Below are positions 35,348 to 43,404 of a stretch of DNA of 64,000 nt, piece by piece. A program made the position numbers and the translations under genes. The stretch is from Enterovibrio norvegicus FF-33. Lineage in GTDB: Bacteria > Pseudomonadota > Gammaproteobacteria > Enterobacterales > Vibrionaceae. The DNA is taken from assembly GCF_000286835.2 (NCBI RefSeq), contig NZ_AJYD02000038.1, forward strand, positions 1,470,185-1,534,184. The letters run 5' to 3'. Each line of letters begins with the position of its first letter. Position 1 is the stretch's first letter. Under the pieces are notes generated by a model. That model was not told where the DNA came from. It was given only the letters and a program-made list of their open reading frames with translations, and made no database searches.

Positions 35348-35875
35348 ATGATATTAATTGGAAAATTGAACTCGACATCAGGGCTATCGATAGCGGCATT
35401 TGCATTGGCGTGTGTTGTTGCTGCACTTGCGATTCGAGGTTACGCTGTATCTAACGAAAGCGCGCTGCACAGATACCTCCAAGTGCTGCCTTCAATTGCG
35501 TTAGAGATGATAAAAGCACAGAGCTCCCTAGAAGCGTCTGATGGGAAAGTGCTTGTCGAAAGTCAAATCATCATGCTTGAAGCATCATTCTCCAAGTTGT
35601 TGACACGTCAGTCGTCAAGCTTTGACCAGCGTCGATTGGCGATGAAGATTGAGATCCAAAGAAGCGAGCCTTCTACAACGGAAAAGATTGATAGAGAATT
35701 GCATCGTTTTGGTTTTATTGAATGTGAACCCGAAGCCCACTTGGGATCGCAGATGACGACACTGATGGAACCCAGCCAGTTAACCTCAAAGCAACAACCG
35801 CAGTATCAAGTCACACTTTGCTATCTCAATCGTGATGGCTCAATACTCAAATCCAGTGCGTCATCGACAAAGTAG
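35348..35875 (+). CDS. Hypothetical membrane-anchored protein
   Basis: 175 aa with one N-terminal membrane segment (SIAAFALACVVAALAIRGY) and a soluble remainder of mixed charge, including ALHRYLQVLPSIALEMIKA. No family was recognised. ATG 35348 has no strong ribosome binding site (ttcctttaatc). Codon use seems ordinary for the window. It faces the 3' end of the convergent PLP-enzyme gene 59 bases away. Confidence 0.6.
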   Translation: MILIGKLNSTSGLSIAAFALACVVAALAIRGYAVSNESALHRYLQVLPSIALEMIKAQSSLEASDGKVLVESQIIMLEASFSKLLTRQSSSFDQRRLAMKIEIQRSEPSTTEKIDRELHRFGFIECEPEAHLGSQMTTLMEPSQLTSKQQPQYQVTLCYLNRDGSILKSSASSTK

Positions 35876-35934
35876 CGATAACGCACGGGTTTGAATTGAT
35901 GGTAGATACCGGTGCTGATTGCGATAACGTTACG

Positions 35935-37746
35935 TCATTGCATCAAAGTAAGATACGAAGGTAAATCCTCAACAAACCGCTGTTGCACATCCAAATACGT
36001 TTTACGATAGATATCGTCAATCATTTCGGGTGCTGGGAATTTTGTTGAGAAATCCGTGTGCTTGATGTCTATGGTTATCTCCGCCGCACGTTGCATGTGT
36101 GCAATGAACATGCGCGGATCTTCTAAACCCACAGCAATGCGTAACGTAGTCAGTTTTATTCCTGCATCCTCTCGCGCTTTACCAGACAACTCTGAATGGG
36201 TAGTCATCGCAGGGCAAAGTGCAACCGTATTGGTTTGACCCAAGCTAACCTGCATGCCGATCGCGGGTTCTAGCATATCGAAGAATTGCTTAAATGCATG
36301 CGGATCAATAGCGGGACGACCTGCTGAGCCTTCCATATCAATGGTAAACAGTGCTGCAGGCAAACCTAAGCGCATGTTGGACTGCATGAGCGGATAGTTC
36401 GGGCTCTCTGGCAGTGCAGGGCATGACACATTGATATCCGGATGAAGGTCGAAAACTCTGGCCAGTGTCAGCGTATTGATGGTTTTTTGAAGTACACGCA
36501 GCTCGTAGGTTTTCATACCATTCAATACTTCAAACGCTTTATCCGCATCCAAAAATGCACCTTTGATGTAGTAAACATTCCAGAACAAGGTGTTATCCCA
36601 TTTAACCGTGCGAGGCGTACCATTTGGCGAACTAGTAGTGACGCTGTCACCTTTAGGGATAAACATATCTTCGTTACGACCAATAACCACGCCAGCAGTT
36701 GTTGTTCCTGATCCAGCCAGTTCTTTGGTGTAAGAATGAATCACAAAATCAGGGCGTTCCATTGGGTCTTTACGTTTCAATACTGGATGCAGAAATGGCG
36801 TCCCGACCGTCGTATCTGCAACAATTACCCAGTCCCGCTCATGGGCGGCGCGACTAATGCCAGCAACATCCAACACAAAGCCATGAGGGTTGCATGGGCT
36901 TTCGAGGTAAACGTATATTTTACGACCTTCGCTGATGCGGTCTGCATATTTTTCAGCGGCAGCATCTAAGGCGTGTGCAAACGCAGCGGCGTCATAACCA
37001 TCAACCCATTCAACCGCAACATCAAGGTTGGAGGACTTTCGATACCAGTCTTGAAGCAGTTGGTATGAACCACCGTAGATATTGCGGGATGCCAATACGA
37101 TGTCTTCACGTCCGAGAAGATGGCTGAGTAGGCCGTCAATGGCGGCCATGCCTGAGTTAAAATTCCAAGCCAGATATTGATCCGCCATATCGCCAGCCTC
37201 AATGTCGACAATATGATTGGCAAGGCTAATGGACGTTGGGTTCAGCAGGCGTGAGTAGATCTCGTGTAATGGCTCTCTACCGTTAAACGCATCTTCTACC
37301 CATTCAGTACAAGCAAATAGATAGGTCGCTGTTCTTGTTATTACAGGGCTGGCGGAGAATATCGCTGCCACGTTATCAAAGATAGGGTAAGCGCCTTTCG
37401 CAGCAAAGTGCCCGTTCTTAGTGGCGATAGATTGGTAAGTCGCTCGCATGGGGTTTTGCAGATTATCGAGGATCTTCGCTAACTGAAATGACAAGAATCG
37501 TTTGGCATTAAACCAAGCAATGCGATCGTTGCGGTCGAGATCCGCCAAGCCATCCATCGTGATAGCCCAAAGGTCATGAGTATGGTGATTCGCGCGATAC
37601 AATGTCGTAGCCAGCTCAACCAGCGCCTCACCAAACTCGGAGCGAGTATCAATACCGAAGTGCTGTGCCTGTTCGATTGCCAGCGCTTCCGCCTGTTCGT
37701 GTTTGGTCGTGTTGCGCAGTGGACTGAGTTGCGTCGCCTTCTTCAT
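35935..37746 (-). CDS. PLP-dependent enzyme, trans-sulfuration-like, with extended N-terminus
   Basis: 603-aa fold-type I PLP enzyme resembling the cystathionine/methionine gamma-lyase superfamily (usual length about 400). The PLP lysine lies in HSYTKELAGSGTTTAGVV, and other core features are NFNSGMAAIDGLLSHLLG, RNIYGGSYQLLQDWYR, YLESPCNPHGFVLD and VIVADTTVGTPF. About 130 extra N-terminal residues precede the core. Divergently transcribed from an Lrp/AsnC regulator, suggesting an amino acid substrate. I chose ATG 37746, preceded by CGGAGAGAGC; a TTG at 37764 is less likely. Substrate unknown. Confidence 0.85.
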   Translation of the reverse strand: MKKATQLSPLRNTTKHEQAEALAIEQAQHFGIDTRSEFGEALVELATTLYRANHHTHDLWAITMDGLADLDRNDRIAWFNAKRFLSFQLAKILDNLQNPMRATYQSIATKNGHFAAKGAYPIFDNVAAIFSASPVITRTATYLFACTEWVEDAFNGREPLHEIYSRLLNPTSISLANHIVDIEAGDMADQYLAWNFNSGMAAIDGLLSHLLGREDIVLASRNIYGGSYQLLQDWYRKSSNLDVAVEWVDGYDAAAFAHALDAAAEKYADRISEGRKIYVYLESPCNPHGFVLDVAGISRAAHERDWVIVADTTVGTPFLHPVLKRKDPMERPDFVIHSYTKELAGSGTTTAGVVIGRNEDMFIPKGDSVTTSSPNGTPRTVKWDNTLFWNVYYIKGAFLDADKAFEVLNGMKTYELRVLQKTINTLTLARVFDLHPDINVSCPALPESPNYPLMQSNMRLGLPAALFTIDMEGSAGRPAIDPHAFKQFFDMLEPAIGMQVSLGQTNTVALCPAMTTHSELSGKAREDAGIKLTTLRIAVGLEDPRMFIAHMQRAAEITIDIKHTDFSTKFPAPEMIDDIYRKTYLDVQQRFVEDLPSYLTLMQ

Positions 37747-37845
37747 GCTCTCTCCGTTTAACAATCTATGTCCAATGTCATGCTCTTAACTTAGCAAAGG
37801 TGGAGAGCTGAAAAATTGCCATTTCTGCTTGTTAAATGTTAAATA

Positions 37846-37862
37846 TTGGCAATATCTGCCAA
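37846..37862. promoter_or_regulatory. Candidate Lrp/AsnC operator between the PLP gene and the regulator
   Basis: Inverted repeat TTGGCA (37846-37851), ATATC, TGCCAA (37857-37862) in the divergent promoter. A related half (TTGCCATTTCTGC) lies about 30 bases to the left. The location suits autoregulation and control of the PLP gene. Confidence 0.5.
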
Positions 37863-37922
37863 CTATAGATATTTGTGCGCTATACCTTGATTGAATCATG
37901 GATAAATAAAAACAGGACTGCT

Positions 37923-38387
37923 ATGGACATCAATCTCGATAACATCGATAAGAAGATTCTTAATGAACTGCAAATGGAAGGGCGCTTAACCAATCAAGAA
38001 CTGTCAGACAGAGTGTCACTCTCTCCATCGCCTTGCTTACGTCGTGTTCGTGCTTTGGAAAAAAAAGGCATTATTACTGGTTATCATGCGGTGGTTGACC
38101 AGGAAAAATGTGGCTTACCGATTAACGTGTTTGTTTTAGTTAAACTCGAAAAACCGACCGAAGAAAACATGCTCAAATTTGAAGCATTGATTGATCATAT
38201 GGATGAAGTGTTGGAGTGCTTCCTCATGACTGGCACCCATGACTATTTGCTGCATGTAGTGAGTGAATCACTGAAAACCTATGAGCGTTTCATCCGACGA
38301 GAACTCACACGCTTGCCCAACATTGCTGCCATTGAGTCCAGTTTTGCTTTTGGTCAGGTGAAGAAGCGTAGACGCTTACCTCTGTGA
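37923..38387 (+). CDS. Lrp/AsnC-family transcriptional regulator
   Basis: 154-aa regulator with an N-terminal winged helix (LDNIDKKILNELQMEGRLTN, RVSLSPSPCLRRVRALEKKG) and a C-terminal RAM amino-acid-binding domain (INVFVLVKLEKPTEEN, VLECFLMTGTHDYLLHVV). It ends RRLPL in the AsnC/Lrp manner. ATG 37923 follows CAGGACTGCT. Its divergent partner is the PLP enzyme, which it probably controls in response to that enzyme's amino acid. Confidence 0.93.
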   Translation: MDINLDNIDKKILNELQMEGRLTNQELSDRVSLSPSPCLRRVRALEKKGIITGYHAVVDQEKCGLPINVFVLVKLEKPTEENMLKFEALIDHMDEVLECFLMTGTHDYLLHVVSESLKTYERFIRRELTRLPNIAAIESSFAFGQVKKRRRLPL

Positions 38388-38422
38388 CAACGTGTTAGCG
38401 TTTTAGCAGAGGAACACCAGTG

Positions 38423-38478
38423 CGACATATGGCGCTTTACAATACGACAAATGGCGCTCATAATTTAACCATTGTCGA
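38423..38478 (+). promoter_or_regulatory. Repeated operator upstream of the RES/Xre toxin-antitoxin operon
   Basis: Direct repeats CGACATATGGCGCT (38423-38436) and CGACAAATGGCGCT (38445-38458), 13 of 14 bases identical with starts 22 bp apart, i.e. two helical turns. An inverted half CCATTGTCG follows near 38470-38478. Positioned for autoregulation by the antitoxin. Confidence 0.6.
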
Positions 38479-38489
38479 GAGAGGTGTTT

Positions 38490-38912
38490 ATGTACGCACA
38501 GCAGTTGATGTCACTTGGTCTTGTTAAAAAAGGGCAGGTGGTTAACCAAGACACGGAGCTAGAGATAATCCGACATGGCTTAACGGTGAAGCAAGCTCGT
38601 AAAGTCATGACAGAAATGGCCATGACCAGCGGGGAGTGGGTGTCATTGATTGGCCTGAGTCCACGAAGCCTTCAACGTAAAAGTGATACGGATTTACTCA
38701 CGCCATCACAATCTGAAAAGACTCTCGCTATTCGTCGGGTTGTCGATCTGGCTATCGAATATTACGGCGACAAGCAAACCGCACTCGACTGGCTTAAAAT
38801 GCCTCAAGTCGCGTTTGGCGGTAATGCCGCGGTTGATTATTTGGATACCAATACAGGCATTCAATACGTGGAGACCATTCTCAATCGACTCATGCATGGT
38901 ATGACGGCGTAA
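38490..38912 (+). CDS. Antitoxin of RES/Xre type (Xre/MbcA/ParS-like, DUF2384)
   Basis: 140-aa antitoxin. The N-terminal DNA-binding part includes IIRHGLTVKQARKVMTEMAM and WVSLIGLSPRSLQRK; the C-terminal DUF2384 region is IRRVVDLAIEYYGDKQTALDW and GGNAAVDYLDTNTGIQYVE, which in related complexes inserts into the toxin active site. ATG 38490 is preceded by GAGAGGTGTTT. Its stop overlaps the toxin start by one base, as is usual for a coupled pair. Confidence 0.92.
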   Translation: MYAQQLMSLGLVKKGQVVNQDTELEIIRHGLTVKQARKVMTEMAMTSGEWVSLIGLSPRSLQRKSDTDLLTPSQSEKTLAIRRVVDLAIEYYGDKQTALDWLKMPQVAFGGNAAVDYLDTNTGIQYVETILNRLMHGMTA

Positions 38913-39373
38913 TGGAAGTTTTTCGATTATCGGTAAAGAAATTTGCCGATTTGAGTGGAATGGGGGGCATGTTTGGTTCTGGTCGGTGGCATCATAAAGG
39001 CCAGCCAATTCTTTATACTGCGGGATCTCGTTCATTGTCAGCACTTGAGCGTTTTGTGCATGAAAGCCCAGTGCAAATGCCAAACCTCGTGATGATGACT
39101 ATCTATATTCCCGATGACCTGGCGATTCAACGCGCTAGCGAGCAAGAATTACCAACGGGCTGGGACGCAGTTCCTGATGCGGATGTTTCTCGAAATTATG
39201 GGACAGATTGGCTGCGAGACGGTAATACTGGCGTCATGCAACTTCCGTCAGCCATCATTGCCAGTGAATACAACTTCCTCATCAATCCCGTTCACCCAGA
39301 CAGCACTAAAATAAAAGTCATCGATCAGCGTGATTTCTATTACGACAGTAGACTTAAGCGAATGATGCGATAG
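38912..39373 (+). CDS. RES-domain toxin (NAD+ phosphorylase type)
   Basis: 153-aa RES-domain protein. Characterised relatives (MbcT, Res) degrade NAD+. Conserved residues are visible: Arg in GSGRWHHKGQPILYTA, Glu in ALERFVHE, and Ser in PSAIIASEYNFLINPVHPD. The ending YDSRL is also typical. Second gene of the operon with the Xre antitoxin; start ATG 38912 overlaps the antitoxin stop codon. Toxic activity is inferred from family. Confidence 0.92.
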   Translation: MEVFRLSVKKFADLSGMGGMFGSGRWHHKGQPILYTAGSRSLSALERFVHESPVQMPNLVMMTIYIPDDLAIQRASEQELPTGWDAVPDADVSRNYGTDWLRDGNTGVMQLPSAIIASEYNFLINPVHPDSTKIKVIDQRDFYYDSRLKRMMR

Positions 39374-39486
39374 CAAATCCATGCTCATAAGGCTTATACA
39401 GTCAAAGACGCTTAGGGTGATGAAAGGCGTTAGTCTGTCAGCGTCGATAGAGCTTACAGTTGTGAATCATTTATATAGCAGCTAAT

Positions 39487-39531
39487 TAAAAAGGCAGAAT
39501 AGCGAGCCGTAAACTCAACCAATTCTGCCTG
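39487..39531 (-). terminator. Likely terminator of the HNH nuclease gene
   Basis: AGGCAGAAT (39492-39500) and ATTCTGCCT (39522-39530); on the minus strand the stem is followed by TTTTTAATT. The loop of 21 bases is long. Confidence 0.5.
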
Positions 39532-39580
39532 TAAATGGTGCCATTTATGAGTTGGAAAAATCAGTAAGCATGATGAATGC

Positions 39581-39925
39581 TTATTTTTTCAACAAATCCT
39601 TCAAATTGGCAAAAGGATTGTGAGTTGCAGACTGATGATCATCTTGTCCTGCTTTGATTTCTGTGCCGAATTGATGGTGATCGATGTATTTTGAATGCTC
39701 ATGATCATGACAAAACAGACACAGTAACTCCCAGTTGCTGCCATCTGGCGGGTTATTAGTATGGTCATGGTCGACGTGGTGAACGGTGAGTTCACGCAAA
39801 TTTGAGTAAACAAACTCTCGCGCACAGTGTCCGCATACCCATGGATACAGTTTCAGTGCTTTTTCTCGATAACCACTTTCTTGACGAGCATAGCTGGCAC
39901 TGGTTCCGTAATAATCTGATGACAT
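39581..39925 (-). CDS. yajD: HNH nuclease family protein YajD
   Basis: 114-aa HNH endonuclease-like protein. The motif is spread over VCGHCAREFVYSNLREL, TVHHVDHDHTNNPPDG and NWELLCLFCHDHEHSKY, with paired cysteines (CGHC, CLFC) for zinc. Closely resembles E. coli YajD. Cellular role unknown. ATG 39925 on the minus strand; short unlinked gene. Confidence 0.92.
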   Translation of the reverse strand: MSSDYYGTSASYARQESGYREKALKLYPWVCGHCAREFVYSNLRELTVHHVDHDHTNNPPDGSNWELLCLFCHDHEHSKYIDHHQFGTEIKAGQDDHQSATHNPFANLKDLLKK

Positions 39926-40577
39926 GTTGATTTCTTCTTATCTGTCTTTTAGCCTGCGAACAATATACCAAACAGCCACCCAGTTACCAATTTCCAAATC
40001 AAGGTTTTGCAAGAAGCACATCACATGTCTAGCGCCTTGACGAAGTCGAGCACTCCGCGCATCGCGCTAATAATTCCCAGAGTAAGAAGAAGCACCAGGA
40101 AATCCATTTCGTGGGAGGCTTCTTAATACGCTAGTAATTATATACTTTATGGTAAATAGACAGTTACGTTCAATAGGCTAGATCCAATGAGAAAAGAGAG
40201 GACTTGATGGCATGAGGGAGGCACATTTCACGCTACCGCATATCTTATTTAACATAAGATACATAATGCGCACTGAGAGTGTAAGAGCAAAGTAGTAATG
40301 TCCGGTTTGAGCAATTTAAAAATGTCCTCTAGTTCTTGATGAACAATTCGCTTCTGTGGACATAAACTGATGCTGATACCTATAAGTGACCGAGACATTA
40401 ATCGATTCAAAGTACTTCAAGATGTTCGAGAACGACGACTTCGACAAATCGATGCCGCAGCGATCCTAAACATTACGGCTCATCAGGTTCGCCTTTTACT
40501 CTTTCCATTCATGAATATGCAGGAACGAGCTTGTCCATGATAGATGAACAATGAATGGCAAATTCATCCTCGTTTCA
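39926..40577. other. Intergenic region with a decayed insertion sequence
   Basis: About 650 bases. The first part (39930-40290) shows no gene. From about 40297 (aatgtccggtttgagc, then aaatgtcctc) it looks like the left end of an ISNCY-type element, followed by the transposase fragment listed separately at 40370-40540. No right end was found before the next gene. Confidence 0.5.
40370..40540 (+). pseudogene. Remnant of an ISNCY-type transposase (N-terminal fragment)
   Basis: 56-codon frame starting MLIPISDRDINRFKVLQDVR and continuing ERRLRQIDAAAILNITAHQVR. This matches my recollection of the N-terminal helix-turn-helix of ISNCY-family transposases (pattern ISDRDINRFKVL...RRLRQ.DAA.IL....RQVRRLL). 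The frame then diverges and stops, and the rest of the roughly 400-residue enzyme is absent. A relic of a past insertion. Confidence 0.65.
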
Positions 40578-40793
40578 CTAAAGCGTTTTTACCATCCCAA
40601 TAATCTTCGTCGCCTTTTCGAAGTGGTCGAGTTTGTGTTTCTGTATCCACCAGGTGGCGGCTTCCATGAGTAACTCTGGGTTGTCATTCTTGTTGGCAAA
40701 GAAGGCGTAGAAAGAGACGCTCACGTTCTCTCCTTTGGTTTGGATTTTTTTGTTGCAGACGTTGATAACTTTTTCACGCAGTGATTCTCTCAT
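40578..40793 (-). CDS. Small conserved protein, possibly DUF6500, with a LexA-type box upstream
   Basis: 71-aa soluble protein: MRESLREKVINVCNKKIQTK, VSFYAFFANKNDNPELLMEA, ATWWIQKHKLDHFEKATKI. ATG 40793 is preceded on the minus strand by TTTGGAGAAATTTC. I recall this as DUF6500; the function is unknown. A CTG-N10-CAG sequence (40829-40844) lies 36 bases upstream, so it may be damage-inducible. Confidence 0.75.
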   Translation of the reverse strand: MRESLREKVINVCNKKIQTKGENVSVSFYAFFANKNDNPELLMEAATWWIQKHKLDHFEKATKIIGMVKTL

Positions 40794-40828
40794 GAAATTT
40801 CTCCAAAGTTTGTGGTTAACGCGAAATA

Positions 40829-40844
40829 CTGTACATAAACACAG
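40829..40844. promoter_or_regulatory. Candidate LexA (SOS) box B
   Basis: CTGTACATAAACACAG fits CTG-N10-CAG and lies in the context TACTGT...ACAGTT. It sits between the minus-strand gene starting at 40793 and the plus-strand gene at 40949, closer to the former. Weaker than the box at 41741. Confidence 0.5.
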
Positions 40845-40948
40845 TTGCAACTAAAAGTGTCACTTCTTGTTTATTTGATCGCGCGATCCTTCTTTGTTTT
40901 TGGGTGGCACGCTATAGTGAGCAAATCAAACCGCATAGGAGAATGTGA

Positions 40949-41347
40949 ATGGCTGGAATTATGGCTTTAGACGTTTTGTTGTCTTCCATGAAGCCTGCGC
41001 TGATGGATGGCGAATATGTTTTTTGTGTTGTACCTGGCAAGCTCGAAGATTATATCGGCCTAACTCCTCTAGCGACCTTTCAGGAAAGCGAAGGGTTAAC
41101 GTTATTACTTGATAAGTCGGTCGCTGAGTCAAAGGGGCTCACTTTTGACTGCGCGTTTAAACAGATCACATTGACAGTGCATTCCAGCTTGGAAGCGGTT
41201 GGTTTAACGGCTGCGGTGTCGACAAAGCTGGCAGAGAAAGGTATCAGTGCCAATGTGATTGCCGCTTATTATCACGACCATATCTTTGTTCAAGCGGAGG
41301 TCGCGCAACGTGCCCTCGCCGCTCTGCAAGAATTCAACGAACACTGA
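40949..41347 (+). CDS. ACT-domain protein
   Basis: 132-aa protein made of two ACT-like segments: VFCVVPGKLEDYIGLTPLAT in the first, ITLTVHSSLEAVGLTAAVST and ISANVIAAYYHDHIFVQ in the second. Similar to stand-alone ACT/CASTOR-like proteins, which may bind amino acids. ATG 40949 follows TAGGAGAATGTGA. Single gene; the SOS-like box upstream is nearer to the divergent gene. Confidence 0.85.
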   Translation: MAGIMALDVLLSSMKPALMDGEYVFCVVPGKLEDYIGLTPLATFQESEGLTLLLDKSVAESKGLTFDCAFKQITLTVHSSLEAVGLTAAVSTKLAEKGISANVIAAYYHDHIFVQAEVAQRALAALQEFNEH

Positions 41348-41390
41348 TCGCGTAAGCTTCTCGCCTTTGCCTAACTGTGTACTTCCATGT

Positions 41391-41729
41391 TCATCGTTTG
41401 TGTCTTGATGCAGTGATGGGCTTACCGTTGTTCAGAACAACAAAGTATTTACCTTTAATGAACGCACCTAGCAAGGTTTGACTGCTGACATCACGCCATG
41501 ACTCTGAGAATGCATTCCCTTCGTCGGTCGCCGCTGAGAAGCCGTGAATATCGGTTAATTGGACGGTTTGCTCATATTTAAGGGCATCACGGCTAACAAA
41601 GCCGCCAAATGGAGAGTAAACAAGGCTACCGTCTTTGAGGTAAGCGGGGATCAGCGATGACCCGCCATGAAGTTTTGCGTCATGTAGTACGACAGATTTG
41701 TCGTTATGTTGGTATCGAATCGCTGGCAT
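41391..41729 (-). CDS. Hypothetical protein with a LexA box at its start
   Basis: 112-aa soluble protein (MPAIRYQHNDKSVVLHDAKL, SLIPAYLKDGSLVYSPFGGF, LLGAFIKGKYFVVLNNGKPI). No recognised family; the short beta-rich segments suggest a small barrel or SH3-like fold. ATG 41729 has no clear ribosome binding site. A near-consensus LexA box lies 12-27 bases upstream, so the gene is probably induced by DNA damage. It ends 43 bases from the convergent ACT gene. Confidence 0.7.
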   Translation of the reverse strand: MPAIRYQHNDKSVVLHDAKLHGGSSLIPAYLKDGSLVYSPFGGFVSRDALKYEQTVQLTDIHGFSAATDEGNAFSESWRDVSSQTLLGAFIKGKYFVVLNNGKPITASRHKR

Positions 41730-41740
41730 AATTAATAGTA

Positions 41741-41756
41741 CTGTATATACATACAG
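41741..41756. promoter_or_regulatory. LexA (SOS) box A
   Basis: CTGTATATACATACAG, in the wider context TACTGTATATACATACAGTT, agrees with the LexA consensus TACTGTATATATATACAGTA at 18 of 20 bases. It lies just upstream of the minus-strand gene at 41391-41729; nothing on the plus strand follows it closely. Confidence 0.75.
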
Positions 41757-41997
41757 TTAATTCTAGTCGAAATGAAAACTACGGCAAGTGCCGTGACGAA
41801 GCCTCCTTACTCTATTGATATATCAACGGCACAAAGGCAGAGAAAGTAAATCGGCTTCAATAGGACTTCACTCTTTGACGCAGGGTCACTCAATACATTG
41901 AATATGTGAGGTTCGTAGGGATTAGGTGCTATGTCTGATGTCTGCGCCCTTTGCGTTATTGCTATGGACACTGGCTTTGACCGTTAGGTAGAACGGA

Positions 41998-42492
41998 TCA
42001 GTGTTGATCGAGAAGCATGATGATGTCATCCAGCATGTCTTTTTCCCCTTGCTTGTTTCTTGGGTAATCAAGGTCGACACCAATATCTTTGGAGAACTTA
42101 CGGTAGTACTTAGGGAGGTGCGAGAGGATGTAGTCAGAGCACTCGGGCTGCTTGTTATGTATGAAGTTACTGATGATACGCTCGTAGCCGGCAACAACAT
42201 CTTGAACCCCGTTATTTTGAACGAAGAACTCGTTTTTGTTGTCTTCTAAAAACCGAATATATCGGTTTTCAGTGAGATATTTATCGAGCAGTGCTTGTCG
42301 AATACACGACAACACGATCTTCGATGCCCGCTTGGGCTTGATGTCACCGCTGTCACGCAATGAGTCGAGAATTCTTTGCTCGAGGTAGTCGTGATACTTC
42401 TCATTATTAAAGAAATCACTCCCTACACGCTCGAAGAACGTCTCGTATTTTTTTTTCTGAATCCAGCTCGTCAGAATCCATTTCATAGTCAT
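41998..42492 (-). CDS. Hypothetical protein
   Basis: 164-aa soluble, helical, charged protein (MKWILTSWIQKKKYETFFER, DYLEQRILDSLRDSGDIKPK, IVLSCIRQALLDKYLTENRY, CSDYILSHLPKYYRKFSKDI). Second possible ATG at 42486. No ribosome binding site of note and no recognised family. It sits in an accessory stretch of orphan genes; one possibility is a cargo gene of past mobile elements. Confidence 0.65.
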   Translation of the reverse strand: MTMKWILTSWIQKKKYETFFERVGSDFFNNEKYHDYLEQRILDSLRDSGDIKPKRASKIVLSCIRQALLDKYLTENRYIRFLEDNKNEFFVQNNGVQDVVAGYERIISNFIHNKQPECSDYILSHLPKYYRKFSKDIGVDLDYPRNKQGEKDMLDDIIMLLDQH

Positions 42493-42785
42493 ATCAACGC
42501 AGTTATCACCCGTCGCTAACCTATCATTATTCAGATCAACAACATCGCTTCGATGGAAAAATTTGCGTTTTGTGCAGCATTTTTAGATGCAGCCAGGTAA
42601 GAGTGTACACATCATCGCCAAAATATGTGTGACTCTTCTCTCTTTTGATTTCCTATTAGTCAACCTAGAGTGCGTCTGGTTGAGTATATTTGCGATCGTC
42701 ATCATGTGAATAGGTTGCGTTTTGCTATCTAATAGTTGTGACATATTTCTGAAACATAAATGAAATTTGGATGCTAGGAGTCATC

Positions 42786-43067
42786 ATGACGACATTCACC
42801 CTCGGCCGAAAAACGATCATCAATGAGTGCTCGTTGGAATATGATTGGGTTCGGCAGCAAGTGGCAGAAGGGACAGAAAGTGGGCTCATCATATCCGCGA
42901 TACAGCGCTGCTTTGGTGGTGATGAAGAAACCGCGGGATTATTTTTTGATATTGCGATTGGAGAAAGTTCGCCAGGTATATTACTTGCTCATCTCAGCAT
43001 GATAGGTTGGACAGCACATAGGGAATATGATGCCTACTCTGAGCCGCGTGATGCTTATTCGGCGTAA
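42786..43067 (+). CDS. Hypothetical protein
   Basis: 93-aa protein (MTTFTLGRKTIINECSLEYD, LIISAIQRCFGGDEETAGL, GILLAHLSMIGWTAHREYDA) ending in a repeat-like tail (YDAYSEPRDAYSA). ATG 42786 has TAGGAG five bases upstream. Soluble, no recognised family. Confidence 0.65.
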   Translation: MTTFTLGRKTIINECSLEYDWVRQQVAEGTESGLIISAIQRCFGGDEETAGLFFDIAIGESSPGILLAHLSMIGWTAHREYDAYSEPRDAYSA

Positions 43068-43134
43068 TATAATATGAGTGATTCTGCTTTGTCAGCGTTA
43101 GCTTTTGATGATTGACAGAAAGATAAATAATAGC

Positions 43135-43161
43135 GTGGACAGCGCATTGTGCCCTGTCCAC
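43135..43161 (-). terminator. Hairpin after the zinc-ribbon membrane protein gene
   Basis: GTGGACAG (43135-43142) and CTGTCCAC (43154-43161), 8-bp stem and 11-base loop. No strong T tract follows on the minus strand, so its role as a terminator is uncertain. Confidence 0.35.
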
Positions 43162-43197
43162 AGGTGTTCAATGTCAATGATGACCGTATGGTCTCAA

Positions 43198-43404
43198 TTA
43201 CTGTTTGAACAGTGCCATCACCATCGGCACAACTTCAATCCACACAAACACACCAATACCCACCCAAACAGCCAGCCAGAACAAACGGCCTAACCACGTA
43301 TTGCGTGAGTGATAGCGGGCAGGATCTGGCTCTCCACATCCTGTACAAGCAAGTGCGCGCTTGGAGACTTGTTTTTCACAAACAGGGCAAGCAATTAATG
43401 GCAT
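43198..43404 (-). CDS. Zinc-ribbon single-TM protein
   Basis: 68 aa. The N-terminal zinc ribbon has two CxxC pairs (IACPVCEKQV and LACTGCGEPD); a membrane segment follows (LGRLFWLAVWVGIGVFVWIE). The pattern resembles small zinc-ribbon membrane proteins of unknown function. ATG 43404 is preceded by GGAAGAGAGTTACC. Confidence 0.8.
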   Translation of the reverse strand: MPLIACPVCEKQVSKRALACTGCGEPDPARYHSRNTWLGRLFWLAVWVGIGVFVWIEVVPMVMALFKQ

